A stretch of 64,000 bases of DNA from Acanthornis magna (lineage: Eukaryota > Chordata > Aves > Passeriformes > Acanthizidae), in NCBI GenBank assembly GCA_036785705.1, contig JAWUZG010000365.1, positions 558,001 to 622,000 on the forward strand, given 5' to 3'. Both the position numbers and the translations under genes were made by a program. Within the stretch, counting starts at the first letter, position 1. Each line of letters opens with the position of its first letter. Under the pieces are notes generated by a model that was not told the DNA's origin, searched no databases, and saw only the letters and a list, made by a program, of their open reading frames with translations. Positions 1 through 13,612 of the stretch are shown here, piece by piece.

Positions 1-3000
1 CATCACCTGCTTCAACAACAACACAGAAGCCTGGGAGAAGTGGTACTTGCTCTTACAGCATCATTTGAAGAATCCTCAACAGAAGACAAGCAAGGAGATG
101 CACTGAGGGCATGGAAAAGCCACCAGGACATGGCTGTGACGCTGATGTCCCTGAAGAGGGGTGTGCACCACACAGTGGGCTGTACATCCCAGTGCCAGCA
201 GCTCCCTGGGTCTTTGTGTGCCTCAGTGCCACTGCACAGGGGTGGCTCACCACAGCTCAGCACCCCTCCACCTACTGCAACATTCCTTTCAGTGTTGCTG
301 TCCTACAGGATCACTCTCAAATTGCAGACCTCAGACTACCCTGGAAATTGAAATCCTCTGGAGAGTAAGTGCAAAGAGGATTACCTGTGACTCCCACTTC
401 TCACCCAGCTGCACCACCATGGCTCCTCTGACCTCTGCAGTGGAACACAGGTCACACAGGCAGAACAGCAAAGCACTTTGGGGGCTTATTTTACCTTTTC
501 CTCCCCGGAGAAAGGAAGACAGAGGTAAGAAACACTACTTGCTAATATTTTTATTCTGACTATACACTTCCCTCCCTCTTCTGGTTTGCGACATTTCGCT
601 GCTGCTGCTGACTGAGGTTTGCCACACTTCCCCACAGAGGGGGCAGCACATGTGGGCCAGTCTGGCAAAGACTACCCTCTCCTTGGACACTCATACCCCT
701 CACTCAGCTCAATAGGGCTCTTCTCTCCATGACCAGTTTTCATCCTCATCCCCATCCTGCAGCAGGAGCAGTGCAGTGTAATCCCTTACTCTGTGGTGCA
801 AGAAAAATCAGTGCGGCTCATATTGCAAAGTCCCCAGGCAGCTCTACCTGGGAGCTTTCACACTACACTGGTTGGAGTTTTCATTGCCTTCCTGGCCCCT
901 TGGACACCAGCACCTCAGAGGATTACACTGCTGCTCATTCAAGCAATAATAGTGAGTTTCTGGGTAAGCAGAAATGTAATACTTCAGGTGAAAGAGAAGA
1001 TTTTTAAACAGAAAGTTACTTCACTTGACTGAGATGGATGGCATAGCCTTATGTCAATTCCTGTATTTTATCTACAGGAAAGATCACCTCCTACAGTCCT
1101 TTAAGAGAGACCTACAGCAACCAACAGAGAATGGCTGAAGTTAAACACCAGCTTGGTTCTGTGTTTCAGACTTCAGAAAACCTTGGGGTGGCCAATTCAA
1201 GAAACAGATCTGAACCCAAAATCTAAACCCAGAGTAATGATGCAAAAAACCTCTGGGGTCCTTGGAGTTCAAGGACCCCAGAGCTGACAGACACAGAAGC
1301 CTCAGAAAATGTGATCTCTTCATTCAGTGCAGTCCTACAGCAACTGAAGCTTTTCTCATCTGCATTTAAGTCAATATCTCTTATAAATCTTTCTACCCAT
1401 ATATAGAGTGGGGCTACAGATTCAGAACTGCATTTGCATTTATGTGTCTCTTGGTTCCTGGTGTAGATGTAGGAACTTTCCTAGGCTTTCCTGTAAATAA
1501 TCCTTGCAGACAAAACAAAACAAAACAACAACAACAAAAAAAAGGAAAAGTAGCACTGAAATATTTTCCGTTAATATAAATAGCTTAGGCAAGAGGTTAA
1601 GCTCATTCCTCCCAGAGGATGGGGAGATTCCCCTCTGATTAGATTTCAGTAGAGTAGGAAGCAGAGAATTAGATGATGAGACAACATCTCCCACTCTGGA
1701 CAGACGGAAGTGTTTAAAACATTTTTAAAACATAATGAAATGACTAACAGATTTGGGTTTCAGTTTTTAAAATAATGTACTTAACTTTTAAATGCACCTG
1801 AACTTCATTCATTGCAGTGCTTAGAAAACATTTATCTTAATACACTCCATCAAACAGTGATAAGCACCATTTCCCTTTTATTAGTGTTGATTTATATTTA
1901 CGAACATTTATCTTAAACACTTCCTTCCCTTCCAATGTTTAAATTTTCTTTATAATTATGTGAACATCTTCTGTATTACAGGTCATCTACACAGAAATTA
2001 TTTTTCCTCAAAACATAAATACGAACAATAACCCTGTTTCTGTAAAGATCACTACAAATACCTTGAATCTGTTGAAAACTGAAGCTAAAGCCACAATGTG
2101 TATTCCTCTTAAGTCCTACATAAGCTGTGAAAACTTTGATTCTTTAGCTCAGCTGACTTAACAAAAACCCCACTAAATCAAACAAACAAAAAAACCCGCA
2201 TTTTTTTGAACTAGTAGTTCTCTCCTGTGCATGTAACCCAAGATGGCATTTTTGTCAGACAGAGACAGCTGGCAGCAAAGTTGCTTGTCTCTGTTTTGCA
2301 GATATTTGTAGTTGCCAGCTATTTGGAAGATTCCCCAGTCTTGTCTCACAGCAAGTCAGGTTGTGTACCCAGCTGGCATCAAGCCACAGCCACTGTGGCA
2401 AACTGCAAAAGACTCTGAAGAAGGAACAGATTTTCACAGAAAGACCAAAAGAAAGTAATTGGACTATGAAGTGCAAGACAAAAATTTAAGGTATTCAGAA
2501 TGAAAACCTCTGCAAGAAGTTTTTTTTTGGAGCTCTGCATTTCAGAATATCTTCTAGTTGGGATCATCTGTCCTTTCTGTGGGAGTGGTACCAGTGTGCA
2601 TCTGTGAAAGCTGTCTAATCCAATCCCCCTGATCACATTAAGAGAATTTGTAGCATGTCCTTGAGCTCTTACCTGATTCTAGACAGAAGACATTTTAATA
2701 ATAACTTCTTTAAGACACTCTAAACTCCACAGGACCCTGAACAAACAAAAGTAGTTTTGAAGTAATGCACTTTTGTGGGAACAGCTACAATGAATCTTAT
2801 ATTCTGATGAGCTCCTAAAGAGTTAGGACAGAGTAAGGAAATACAGAAATTAATACAGACATATTGATTAATCAGCCTATTTAGCAACAGTTGGGATGGT
2901 GAAAATGTCCATTCTGCACCCTGGAGAGCACACCCAGCAGTGAGCTCAAAGGGAGCCCCAGCACCAATGTGCCACCAAGGAAGGGACTCAGGTACACCAG

Positions 3001-6000
3001 GCAGTGCCTGCTTTGCCTCCACCAGGACTCCTCACAGGGACTGCAGGGACATTTATAGTGGTGTTCAGCACCAGCTGTGCCAGTGTGTGTGCACAAACAT
3101 TCAGAAGGAACAGGGAAAGAAACCCCCTACTAGAGCATCATGGATGTAATAACCACTTATTGCAGCAAAGCCACAAACAATTTGAGCAAGCCTTCACCAA
3201 AATGCTATTATCAAAGCAGGGGCAAGAAGTACACGGCCATAGAAGGGACAGCAGTCATCTAGAAATCACAGGAAACAGAAGACAGAAAGCCATGAGAACC
3301 ACACTGATGATGGATAATGAGAACTCAAAGGGAAAAAATTCAAATTCCTCTCCTCATACTTGGCCATATTTTGAGCCACAGCTGCTGATGCTCACTTGCA
3401 ACACAGGGGAAAATTATTTTAAAGAAGAAACTTCCAAAACTATGCAACTGTTCCTAGAAATTTTCGCTATTTAGCAATGTATAAATCAGAATTACACATC
3501 AGCTTTGCCATTCATACCCTGGATTGTTGTTTCCATGGGCTGTCAAACTGTCTGTCTCTGTACCCTTACTTAGTGATTCACTTGTCACTTGCCTTAAAAG
3601 AAAACAGCTTTAAAATCTTCATTTAACAGGAACAGTAAAAGGAAACACAGAACAACACATTATGAAAATGCCTTATAAAGCATCTGTTACAAACCTTCAA
3701 GTTTATTGCTTAAGGGATGGCAGCAGGTGTCCCATGCCCTGAAGCTGGTGAAAAATCTCTCCTACACTGCAAAGAACACCAGCAGTGTCAGACTGAGCAT
3801 GAGCATGGTTCATCAGTTATTTAGCCAATCTAAAAGCCACAAACTTGGGTGTAGTCTAAGAATGAGAGTGCAGATCAGAAGCATGACAAAGACCTTAGCA
3901 CTCATTTGAGAAAATTATTTGAACGCCAAGAATCTCGAAGATAGATCATTTTTTTGGTGCCTAATAACTGCTCTAGCATTAAAATGTTAGTTAGCAATGT
4001 TTGTTAGCTGCTTTTGGTTGAGTTCCACTTGTCTTTTTACTGATTCTTTCTCTTCTGCCATAAGATTAGGGTGAGATTAGGACATAATTTGTATGTACTG
4101 CTCTGTTCCCACTTTAGGGATGCCGCAAAATGAATATTTCTGGATTCTGAAAGAATCAGCTTTAACTCAGAGGGATAGAATTACTGTGGGAGTCCACTTC
4201 AGTTTGTTCTTTGTAGGTATTTCCCTCCTACCCCAGCAGCTTTCATCTGCAGATACTAGCTTTGCTACAGGTAGTAATAGTGGATTTCAACTCCCCTGAC
4301 CTTCTTTTCAGCTAGCACCATTTCAGTGTAATTCTTTAAATCCCCCCTCCCTATACTGATGGCCATTTTTGAATGGAGAGTGTCTTTAACCAGGGAGAAT
4401 GTCTTTAACCAGGCAGACCTATTCCATACATCTCCCTTTGCCCAACAGTGCTGCACACCCACCTTGCCTTTCCCTTCTTTCCCATCTCCTCTCCTTTCAC
4501 ACACCAAAAACTCCAAACTGTGCTATGAGAACTAATTTTGATAACTGAACTTTTAAGCCATTTGTAAAACTGAAGCCAGACTGTCCCGTGTGCCTCGCAA
4601 AACTTTTTTGCAATCATTTCTTCTGCTCCCTCATCCAAGCCACAGACAGGAGTCCAAGACAGATTGCAGGTATTTTCTTTATTTTACATCAACTACTATT
4701 GATATTTAAATCGCACATCATGTTCTCTCTACCACAGGCAGTTTTAGCTGCTCTAGTTGTTTCATGGTCTTGCTTTTACAGAACTTCATGCCCCTCTGGT
4801 ACTTCACAAGTGACTCTGCAGTATCAGATGAATTTTGTTCGTGCATCCTGCAAAGGCAATTGCAGGCAGTGCACGTGGGGTGCCCAAACCAGAACTACAT
4901 TCCAACGCTCCCACACAGCAAGGGAAAAAGGCCAGATCCATCTCTAATTTCCAATCTGCAAATGAAGTATCCTGTTTAACTTTGTGCTATTACATCATTT
5001 TCACCACACCATGCATCATTAAACTTTATAGGAACCTAACAACATTCTGGCTCCAGAAATCTTAAAGGATTGCTAAATGCTGCTGTGGTACTACCTTGCC
5101 CAGATTGAAGAGAGCACAATTTTTTCAAGTTTTCTAACTGATCACACTCAGGATAGATATAATCATGGTTACCAAAAGATATAAAATGACACAAAATTAG
5201 TCATTTCTTATTCCAGACTGCTTGACATTTACTAAATTGGCCTGATTTAAAAGGAAGGAAAAAATTACCTTGAGGGTATCTAAGCTCACAGAGTTATTAG
5301 CCTGAGGCTCACTGAAGAATGGCAACACATTCATTAATTCCTAACATAACAAAATAGTCAAGGTGAAGAACCAGTCTTGAAATCTTCTGCACCCCATTTC
5401 TATTTAAACTACTTACTGTTTATTCACTGCCTGACTGCCCAGCCTGCAACACACTGCCTGCCTCAAAACCCAAAGGGGGCCTGGGGCAGTACAGCTTCAC
5501 CTTAGCAGACAGCATTTGGTAGGACTGCCCCATTGCAGGACTTCTCAGCTGTTGTACTGTACATCAAAAGTGTCTGCACTTTCGATGCCAGAGCAGGATC
5601 TAATTTGCCTGCTTCACAAAAGGTTCTGGAGGAACAGCAGATGAGGAAACACCATGCTTAAGCAATTAAAAAAAAATAAAAAAAAATCCGACTTTTGCCA
5701 TTTTCTGTGAAAAGGAAGAGAAGAAAGCTATTTTTCTATCAGATTCCTGTTTTTTGGCTACTGATTCTTATCAATTCATTCAGACATTTTCAGGCTGTCC
5801 ACTGAATCATAAAGGTCAAAAATTTACATCAAGCAAGAAACATAAATAGAGTTTGCTGAACTTGCCTATCAGTGGGCAGGAAATGATCCTTAGCTCTGTA
5901 TTTTATTACTGCTGTGCCCAGATCGGCCGCACACATTTCTGCCACAGCTCTCGAGCACATGTCCCACACGGCTCACCCAAGGCACAGGTCCAGGAAACTG

Positions 6001-9000
6001 GGCAGTAAATATCTGAGAGCTCCTAATAAACACAGAAGTGGCAAAAATGACACCTTATTGCAACTGACTGACACTTGTAGCCCCAGAGACAGAGTGAAAT
6101 TGATGAAAACACCAGAGTGGCGAGCAGGGCACTAAGAAAACATTTTATTTGGCCAGTCTCTGTGGAAGGGCAAAAAAATAAACTGATAAATGAAAAGATC
6201 TCCACTTGATGATCAGTTATCCCTTGGCCCTGAACCAGTCCAAAAGCTAGGCTAGCTTTATTTCATAATCACAGAAATCATCAGACAGATAGGAAAAGTT
6301 TGCTTTACTGTTTTGACAAAGTGCTTAAAATTGGATCAGATCATGTTTTCTTCCTGATATTCACTAATGCTCTGCCTGTCTCAAAAACTAAATAAGTAAG
6401 TAAGGTAATGATCCTCAGAGAGATTTCACAGAACTGAAACAATGGTGCCCTCTCCTCATCAAAATCCAAGATTTCAGCTGCTGTAATAAAATATTCATTA
6501 TGATGGTAGTGAACCCATGACATTCCCTGGCTTATATTCACTAAAAACAATGCCCTAAATGCTATTTAAATACAGTGCTAGAGCAAGAATGGAACATAAC
6601 AAAAAAATCTTGCAGAAAATCTGCTTGTTGCCTGTACACAGTCCGATCTGCTGGCTGAAGAGCAAACCAAATTTTTTCCTTCTATCAGCAAAGCTGAACC
6701 AGCTCTCTCTTAAAGCATGGATGAAGTTTTTCTGCCACTTTTCATAACAACTTTTTAATTAACTGCTGGCTGAGTCCACTTGGTGGACTTGAGGTCACAT
6801 GGAGGAGACATGGCACCCACATCCAACAGCCACCACCTTCCCTTCCCTGCTGGACATACACCTGGCTCCACTTGCTGTGCATGCTGCAGGAGTTATGTGC
6901 TTTAAGCTGGGCTGGAGTTCAGCAGTCATGTGTGCCAAATTTTGTTCTGGTTAAGTCATAAATCAACTCTAGCAAGCATGGATATCAAGGCTTTGTGTTG
7001 AAATTTTGGCTGGCCCTCAAAGAAACAAGAAGCTTAGAATGCCACAAGTTCCTATGTGTGACTGATACATATTTTAAAGCAGTTCTACATCACAAAAATT
7101 CCTTACAGAAACCTTTGGTTCTAAGGTATTCCAAATATTAGCTTAATAGAGAACCTGAAAAAGCAGAAAACTATCTGCTAGTTTAAATAATTCCTAAAAA
7201 TTACAAGACTGTATTAGGTATGCCTGCCACAAAATTAATGGATCCACGGTAGTACTTACATTCTAAATTAAAAAATTCTTTAATTAGCCATAGATTTTCA
7301 GTACATTCAATGGTTTGTATTAGAAAAAGCAACTGAGTTCAGACTAAACTTTCTATCATAGCCTTTGATTTAAAAAGAAAAAAGAAAAAAGCAATTAAGT
7401 AAAGAGATTGACAGTGAAATATAACACACTGCAATTGTTCATCTTATGATCAGATTTTACCTGATAGGAACATACTCATTTAAGAGAGAAACACTTTTTC
7501 AGCTGCCAAGAACATGTACACACATAAAAGGAAACGCTGACTGCTCCAATGAATTTGATGGTTCATCTCTAGTCTCAGGCGGTGACAATCTCCAAGAGCA
7601 TCTACCATGGTCATTGCCACGCTGTAAGAACACTAATTAGAGAGGAGTCTAGCTGAACTCTAAATTGGTATTTTCTTCATTTGGATGTTTGACAAGTTCC
7701 CAGTAACAGGTTTGCTTGTTTTCCATGAGAATTAAAATTCAATGCTAAAAGCTATAGTTTCTCTTGTGCAGAAGGCTCTTCCACACTCTGACTCACCTGC
7801 AATTCAGAGCTACCACATGACTTGCATTGAAATGTCAAATCAGAATGATGAAAATTAGCTAACTGTTATCTTTTTCTAGATGAGGACTATGCTCCACAGA
7901 AGACTATGTGATTTCATTACACAAGTCCCATGTCTACAAGATTTTCTGAATGAATTATCACTGATTAAGGTGTGGTTTGGCATGCAAACTGCCAGAGGCA
8001 TCTGAAAAGCCCTGTTGTCAGTTGATGCATAATTTCCTTCAGTATTCAAAACAAAAGTAAGATTACGATCAGGTGGGCAGCAAAGACGCTTTCTTCACAT
8101 GCAGAAATGTCTTATTACATCTCTTCTCTCTACCATACTACTGCTTCCTAGAGCAGTTCATAACTTGCTTTTCACAAAGCTGTCTATAATCTGATAGCCT
8201 AAGTATATCCAAAGGTCCCCCTACCTTTCTGCCACCCCCTTTCATTTTCCTCCCCCTACATTTCCTGAGCAATCATCTTGCAAATTGAGACTATCACAAA
8301 ACCTCGCCTATACTCTCTTTTCAGCTAAAAATCACTGTTTCATGATTTCTTGGAAATCAGTGCCAGTGCTCCCTCTCACATTCCTGACCTGTCAGCACTG
8401 CATGGGCAGCCCAAAACCACACAACTCCCACACCGCGCAGCTGCAAGGCTGCACGGAGCTTGAGTCTGTGGAAGTAGAGGAAGGGGAATTGAGGTAGATC
8501 ACTGCCTTTTTCTGATATTTTGGAAATGAATGACGATATTCTACAAGCTGTTGGGATAATATGAACAAATGGCAGGCATATGTAACAAGCTCACAGATAA
8601 GGGACTGGATTTTCTATTAACCACTTGAAGTGTTTTCCAGTGGTAGCAGAAGAGAAAACCTCTGCTAGGGAGAAAATAATGTAAGTTGCATGACTACCTC
8701 CAAAAATGATAGATATTGTTACACATTCCTACATGCAGCAAGCAGAGCGCATTGTCATGCCACACAAGCAATGCCTCCTGATGTGTGTTTTTGGGACTGT
8801 GCTAATGCCAAGACTGCAATTCTAGAGCTGCTTTTCCCAGGCACTACAGAAGAAAAGCAGTGGACAATGTCTCATCTGAAAGGACCATACCATTTTGTTG
8901 CCCAAGCCAGGCATTAACACGGCATTCAAAAGCTCAAGTTCAATTTCTGGATTGATTTTTTAAAAAAAAGATTAATTGGACATTGGGATGACTGTACATG

Positions 9001-9327
9001 CTGTGGATGTAAGGATAAAATACATAAAAAACAGCTCAGCAATTAATCTTGCAAATTAGATTACAGAGATAAACTCTCTTTAGATTATCCTCATCAATAT
9101 ATATGAAAGCTGTAAAATCTTTTTGTAGCTGAAATTCAGGTTACTAAATCCGAAAAAAAAAAAAGCCTATCATTGCTGGCTGTGTTTCCTACTAGGTTAG
9201 CTTTTGGCCACAGCAGACTTGAAACACAGTAGAGAGCTTTCATTTCTAAAAATCCCATTGTTACAGTAACATCTTTTCAAATGTATCAGCATATTTTAAT
9301 ATGCCATAATTCCACCTAATTACTTAC
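1..9327. other. No gene recognised; unique non-coding DNA
   Basis: Only short ORFs occur. At 292-366 (plus) a CATTCCTTTCAG acceptor and a GGAGA|GTAAGTG donor enclose about 75 bp that can be read through, but this is a weak exon candidate. The 157-codon plus ORF ending at 3474 shows no recognisable motif. Small A-rich runs occur at 1510-1545 and 2183-2196. I see no transposon in this stretch. Confidence 0.6.
4379..4413 (+). repeat. Short tandem duplication, 19-bp spacing
   Basis: GTCTTTAACCAGG occurs at 4382 and again at 4401, with similar GAG and GAA text before each copy. Confidence 0.85.
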
Positions 9328-9489
9328 AGAGCCCTGGCAGAGGTTCTGAGAGGGCAGATGCATCTAACTCATATCCCTCGAGCCCGGGGGCAATGCAGGA
9401 CACACTGAACGGAGAACACCCACCTGCACATCCAACAGCTTCATCATTCAAACCATGGCACAGATGCACCGAGGGTGAGAACCAAAGAA
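9328..9489 (-). other. Exon-like segment, phase 1-1, 162 bp
   Basis: On the minus strand a CCTTTACAG acceptor and a CTCT|GTAAGTAATT donor enclose 162 bp that is open in one frame. Entry and exit are both phase 1, so it could be skipped without a frameshift. The peptide is rich in Cys and Gly (HLCHGLNDEAVGCAGGCSPF) and the segment keeps several CpGs, including a CTCGAGCCCGGG block. No family is recognised. Phase 1-1 exons are typical of extracellular modules, but that is only a general tendency. Confidence 0.25.
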
Positions 9490-11764
9490 CTGTAAAGGCC
9501 CCAGAAAGCTCACTATTCATAATTATCATTTTTTTTAAAAGATAAACCTTTCCAGCAGAACCCTCAGCTGAATAGCACAGAGTAAGAACTGGACAACAGA
9601 CTTCCAAAAGACAGCTATGATAATGTATTTTCCCAAGGATTAATATCCCTGCTTTCTTAATGCATGAAAATGGCAGCCGCTACCAAAAGCTTTCAGTACT
9701 GAATTTTCAAGTCAGTGTTTCAGGCAACCTTTAACAATTTTTGGTGTATTTAGAACATTACATTACTGTCCCTGTTTCATTATGAGAAACAGGGTATAGA
9801 GGGTACCAGGATGCCATACGTCCCTCAACTGATAAAGAACTGTGTTCTTTAGTCAGTCGTATGCATTTTGCTTCATCTTTTATATCTAAACGTGTATTTT
9901 CCCTAGTATGTATCATCCTAAGACAAAGCATTTTGTGTGACCTAATGAGATCAATGGACAGCAAACTCCAGTATACTAAGTAAGAATTATTAAAGAAAAG
10001 CCCTTTCCTGAATCTGACATCTCCTTTAGCACAAGGAATTCTAATTTTCCCTGATTTCACAGATGTTTTTCACCTGAATTTCCATCCTAGCATGGCAGCA
10101 GCCAGCAGCTGCTCTCCTGTCTGGAATACGTTGCTTTGAATGCAGCCTCTAGTGAAATACACACATGAAATCTGACGTAAATAGAGTCTTGAGATATAAG
10201 AAGCCATAAAGGAGATTTGATGGGCTTTAACTGCAGTCAAATGATACACAAGGAACATACTCTGCAATAACATGTACCTCGTATGGATCCTATTTGCTTC
10301 CCCCTGATAAAGTGGCAACTTAAGCTGCGAAAATTACTGCCATCCATCTCACCCCATGCATTCACATGCTTGGGAAGCATAAGTGAATATGCAGCTACGT
10401 GTTTCGCAAACAAAATATTTCTCCTAAGATGAAAATGAGAGTAACTCATTTCACAAGAAATGATCAGGCAATGCATGAAGCCTGGCATGAGTCCACCCTA
10501 TCAAAGCCCAACAACCCTGCTGCACACTGAACTCTTCTGCTTTGTGGACCAGAATCAGATCCACAGTACAAAGGTCCAACAACTGTGAAGTCAAAAGGGC
10601 AGAATTTTTTCCTTAACTCAAAATTTTCTTTGTTATATGCTACAAAGGCATGTCCTTTCTGCTATTTTTCTGCGCACTGTATTTGTTCTGTCCTCTCCCA
10701 GGATCTCACTGATCTCAAAGTGTGTTTGTATGATGCTTGATGCGTGAGGACCACATGGCCATATGTCCTATAATGCAGATTTATAAGTGTATATATATAG
10801 GTTAATTGAATTAAAATAAACTCCAGTCCCCCAGCAGCAGTACATACCCATGAGCAAATTGTATGTTCCGTAAAACACTGCTTGTGACTTTTAAAGACCC
10901 TTTGTTAAATTGTTCTTTTTATTTCAGGAATATTTCTTTGAAAGTCTTCTTTGAAATATGAGGCATATTTGCATGAGTTATGTCACTTTTCCTTTTTCTA
11001 CATTACCAGTTCTTTATACATTTCTATCTGCATGATATCTCTTTAAATCTGATAGTTCTTTCATTCATTTATTTTTTTATCTCTAATATTATCATCAAAC
11101 TTTCATTTTCTGCCTCTGGTTCCTTTCTTTATCTCCTTTGCCACAGAGAGATCATAATCCCACATTATTAATTATCTGACAGTGATATTGAAGAATCTAT
11201 TGCTGCTTATGTAATAGGAAAATCTAATTATTTTAATAAAGATATGATTGACTCCATCAGGTGATACCTTGGTCTGATTTTCTAGGACATTAACTCAGCA
11301 GAACTCTTACAGTCCCAATCTCTGTGGCTGATGGTAACATGGCACCATAACCTGCTCCTGTAAATCTACCAGCAGGAACAGATTCCAACATTTTGCCCTA
11401 AGAGCCAAACACTACAGTCTCTGCATATCTTTTTATGAAACAGAAGTAGTTATTAGAGTTACCAAATAAATTCAGAGCTCCAGGGACTGGCAGCGACATT
11501 TTAATTTGTCAAGTGGGATAGAAATTTAAAGCTGGTTTTACCCTGAACAATCGACAAGATATTTACAAAATTAAAGAAACAAAAGAATGCTTCCACCAAG
11601 ACACAATTTCTCATTCTAATGCTCTGCCTGTACTATCATTGCTTTCAAAATGAAGAGTACACAGCACAGCACCTACTTTTATATTAGTCTCCATTTATTG
11701 TTCTCTTGTATTAGATGAACAATTCCTATGGACATTTTCACCCAAGTTTCTCAAACATTAACCA
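9490..11764. other. No gene recognised
   Basis: AT-rich unique sequence. It contains the isolated octamer at 10966 and T-rich text around 10990-11100. No ORF with convincing splice sites is seen. Confidence 0.6.
10966..10973. promoter_or_regulatory. Octamer motif ATTTGCAT
   Basis: A perfect POU-type octamer followed by GAGTTATGTC. A single occurrence like this is expected by chance in 64 kb, so function is unproven. Confidence 0.2.
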
Positions 11765-11820
11765 TGTGGGGAAGCTTATTATTCCCATTTTACAAATGAG
11801 AAGACTGTGGAGCTAACATT
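11765..11820 (-). repeat. Ancient MIR-like remnant
   Basis: TTATTATTCCCATTTTACAA followed by ATGAGAAGACTGTGGAGC matches the antisense MIR/L2-type core 'attatccccattttacagatgaggaaactgaggc'. Confidence 0.4.
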
Positions 11821-11924
11821 ATATGTGATCCAAAAACACCAGAAAATGGTGACTTGTCTGCCTTTCATGCAAGCACTGCCCAGAGCCTGCCTGGCAGGCA
11901 GTGCCACAGGCTGGGGGTCCAAAC

Positions 11925-12012
11925 ACCCTCTGGATGAAGAACCTTTTTCTAATATCCAGCATAAACCTCTCCTGACACAGCTTCATGCCATACACCTTCC
12001 TTTTTTACCTTA
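11925..12012 (-). mobile_element. CR1: CR1 fragment, minus strand
   Basis: GATGAAGAACCTTTTTCTAA, then TATCCAGCATAAACCTCTCC and TGACACAGCTTCATGCCAT, matches the antisense CR1 block around the usual 'aagaacttcctaatatcca' text. The match fades on both sides. Confidence 0.7.
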
Positions 12013-12354
12013 TTTCCTAGAAAGGTTTCCTGTTCAGCCAAGACAGACATCTTCCTCACCTGCTTGACTTCTGACATTTGGGAATTGCCTGTTCCTGTGC
12101 CCATAAGAGGTGATGTTTTAAAGGTGATCAGCACTGATGGACCCCAACACCTGCAAAAAAATTTTCCTAGGTGGCCTTATTCACTAATTCCCTGAACATC
12201 CTGAAGTGTCCTCTCCTCATGTCGAGTATGGATTTTGCTGGCACTTTTCCTCTGATCACCAGAGATTATAAACTCAATCGCTTCATGGCTGCTGTGGCCA
12301 AGATGATCACCAATCCCCACTTTGCTCACAAGACCCACTCTGCTGTGCTATGGT

Positions 12355-12440
12355 TTAGTTGATACGGTGGCGTTCAACCAAAGGTTGGACTCAATCATCT
12401 TGGAGGTCTTTTCCAACCTTAGTGCTTCTATGATTCTAAG
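12355..12440 (+). mobile_element. CR1: CR1-type 3' tail, plus strand
   Basis: GGTTTAGTTGAT is followed by AAAGGTTGGACTCAATCATC, TTGGAGGTCTTTTCCAACCT and TTCTATGATTCTAAG. This is the conserved CR1 3' end with a remnant of the ATTCTATG tail, in the opposite orientation to the fragment at 11925-12012. Confidence 0.88.
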
Positions 12441-13362
12441 AGTGAATGAATGGAAGATAAGGAATGATCCACTTCACATCTAAATACTCTCTTGGTGGAA
12501 TTCCCAGAGAAGGGAGAAAGCATGGGGAAACCATGGAGAAAGTTAAGTCAAGAGCCCAAAGCGTCAGCACAAGCAAGACCTGAAGCGGTTCATGTAGCCA
12601 CCTCCGAAAGTATCAGGGCCTGGGCATAGCACCAAAAATGGAAAATCAAATAATGCAATGAAATAAAAATTATTTACTACTTTTTTTTTCTTCTGTGGAT
12701 GCAGAGACACATAAAGCAAAGAAATCTACATTAAAAATAAGGCTAATTGATTTGTGAGAGGTGAGAAAATAAAAATCAAACCAAAAATAGAATCAGACTT
12801 CAGTACCCTGACAGTACCCTGACCCTTTTACACTGAAATACACAGAAAAAACTTGGCAGACAGAGCTACTATGGTTTCCTCAGGATCGCTGAGGGACCTG
12901 GCAAACCTGCAGGAATATCACCAGGACAGGTTGTCCTTGACAGTTAGCAGGCATAGTGATTCAGCTCAGACTGTCAATTAAAATCTTTATATCACGTTTT
13001 CTATCATCATAGCAGCAGGCCAGAATTGATATCCAACATTTAAGACTGAAGAAATGGTTTTAATTATTCTGAATGAACGGAGAGATTCAGTTTACAAAAG
13101 AATTAGTAAAAACCTTCAAAGAGAAAACTGGGGGAGGAAAAGAGATGGAAAAGGCACTATTAAACTTTAGCTTGCTCACTACCTTTTTTGGATTTGGAAA
13201 TATATATCATATAATGTCATCCTATGGAAATATTTCAGTAAGCTGTTCTTGTATGCTGATACTACATCTAGGACATTTTGGGAGCTATTTAGTGTAAATA
13301 ATTAGTCATAGTAGTAGCTCCCTTTGAGGACACGTAAGTGCCCTCAGATACTGCCAAGAGAT

Positions 13363-13380
13363 GGGCCAAGAGACTTTGAA
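13363..13380 (+). repeat. Left copy of an 18-bp direct repeat
   Basis: GGGCCAAGAGACTTTGAA occurs here and again, exactly, at 14387-14404. The 1006 bp between the copies could be an insertion with a target-site duplication. Confidence 0.85.
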
Positions 13381-13421
13381 CTCCACACTCATCCCCAGCT
13401 CAGACCTCAAAGCCTGCTCAC

Positions 13422-13612
13422 CTGTTCACCAGGTACAGGAGCATGAGAGATGACCCCAGGACCCAGTGCCTGACAAAACAAAAGGTAGTTCCTAAATATA
13501 AGACTACCATGGAAAGGGCTACCAAAGGCAGCACAGTCAGCAAGATTAGGCTCAGGCTAGCACAGACAAGCATCCCAAGGCCAAAGCAACACGGAGCTAC
13601 CACTCCTGCTCC
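13422..13612 (-). other. Exon-like segment encoding two hydrophobic stretches
   Basis: The minus strand has a CCCACATACAG acceptor, 191 open bases and a near-ideal AACAG|GTGAGC donor. Entry is phase 0 and exit is after two bases. The 63 residues contain a long hydrophobic run (LVCASLSLILLTVLPLVALS, continuing MVVLYLG) and a second, shorter one (WVLGSSLMLLYLV), as in a multi-pass membrane protein. The whole segment lies within a region bracketed by an 18-bp direct repeat. I do not recognise it. Hydrophobic ORFs can arise by chance antisense to purine-rich DNA. Confidence 0.25.

Noticed and set aside
292..366. Plus exon-like segment ending at GGAGA|GTAAGTG
   Set aside because: Short, one other frame has a stop, and no family is recognised. 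Kept only as a note.
3004..3474. 156-codon plus ORF
   Set aside because: No recognisable domain or splice signals. Length is within what AT-rich 64 kb yields by chance.
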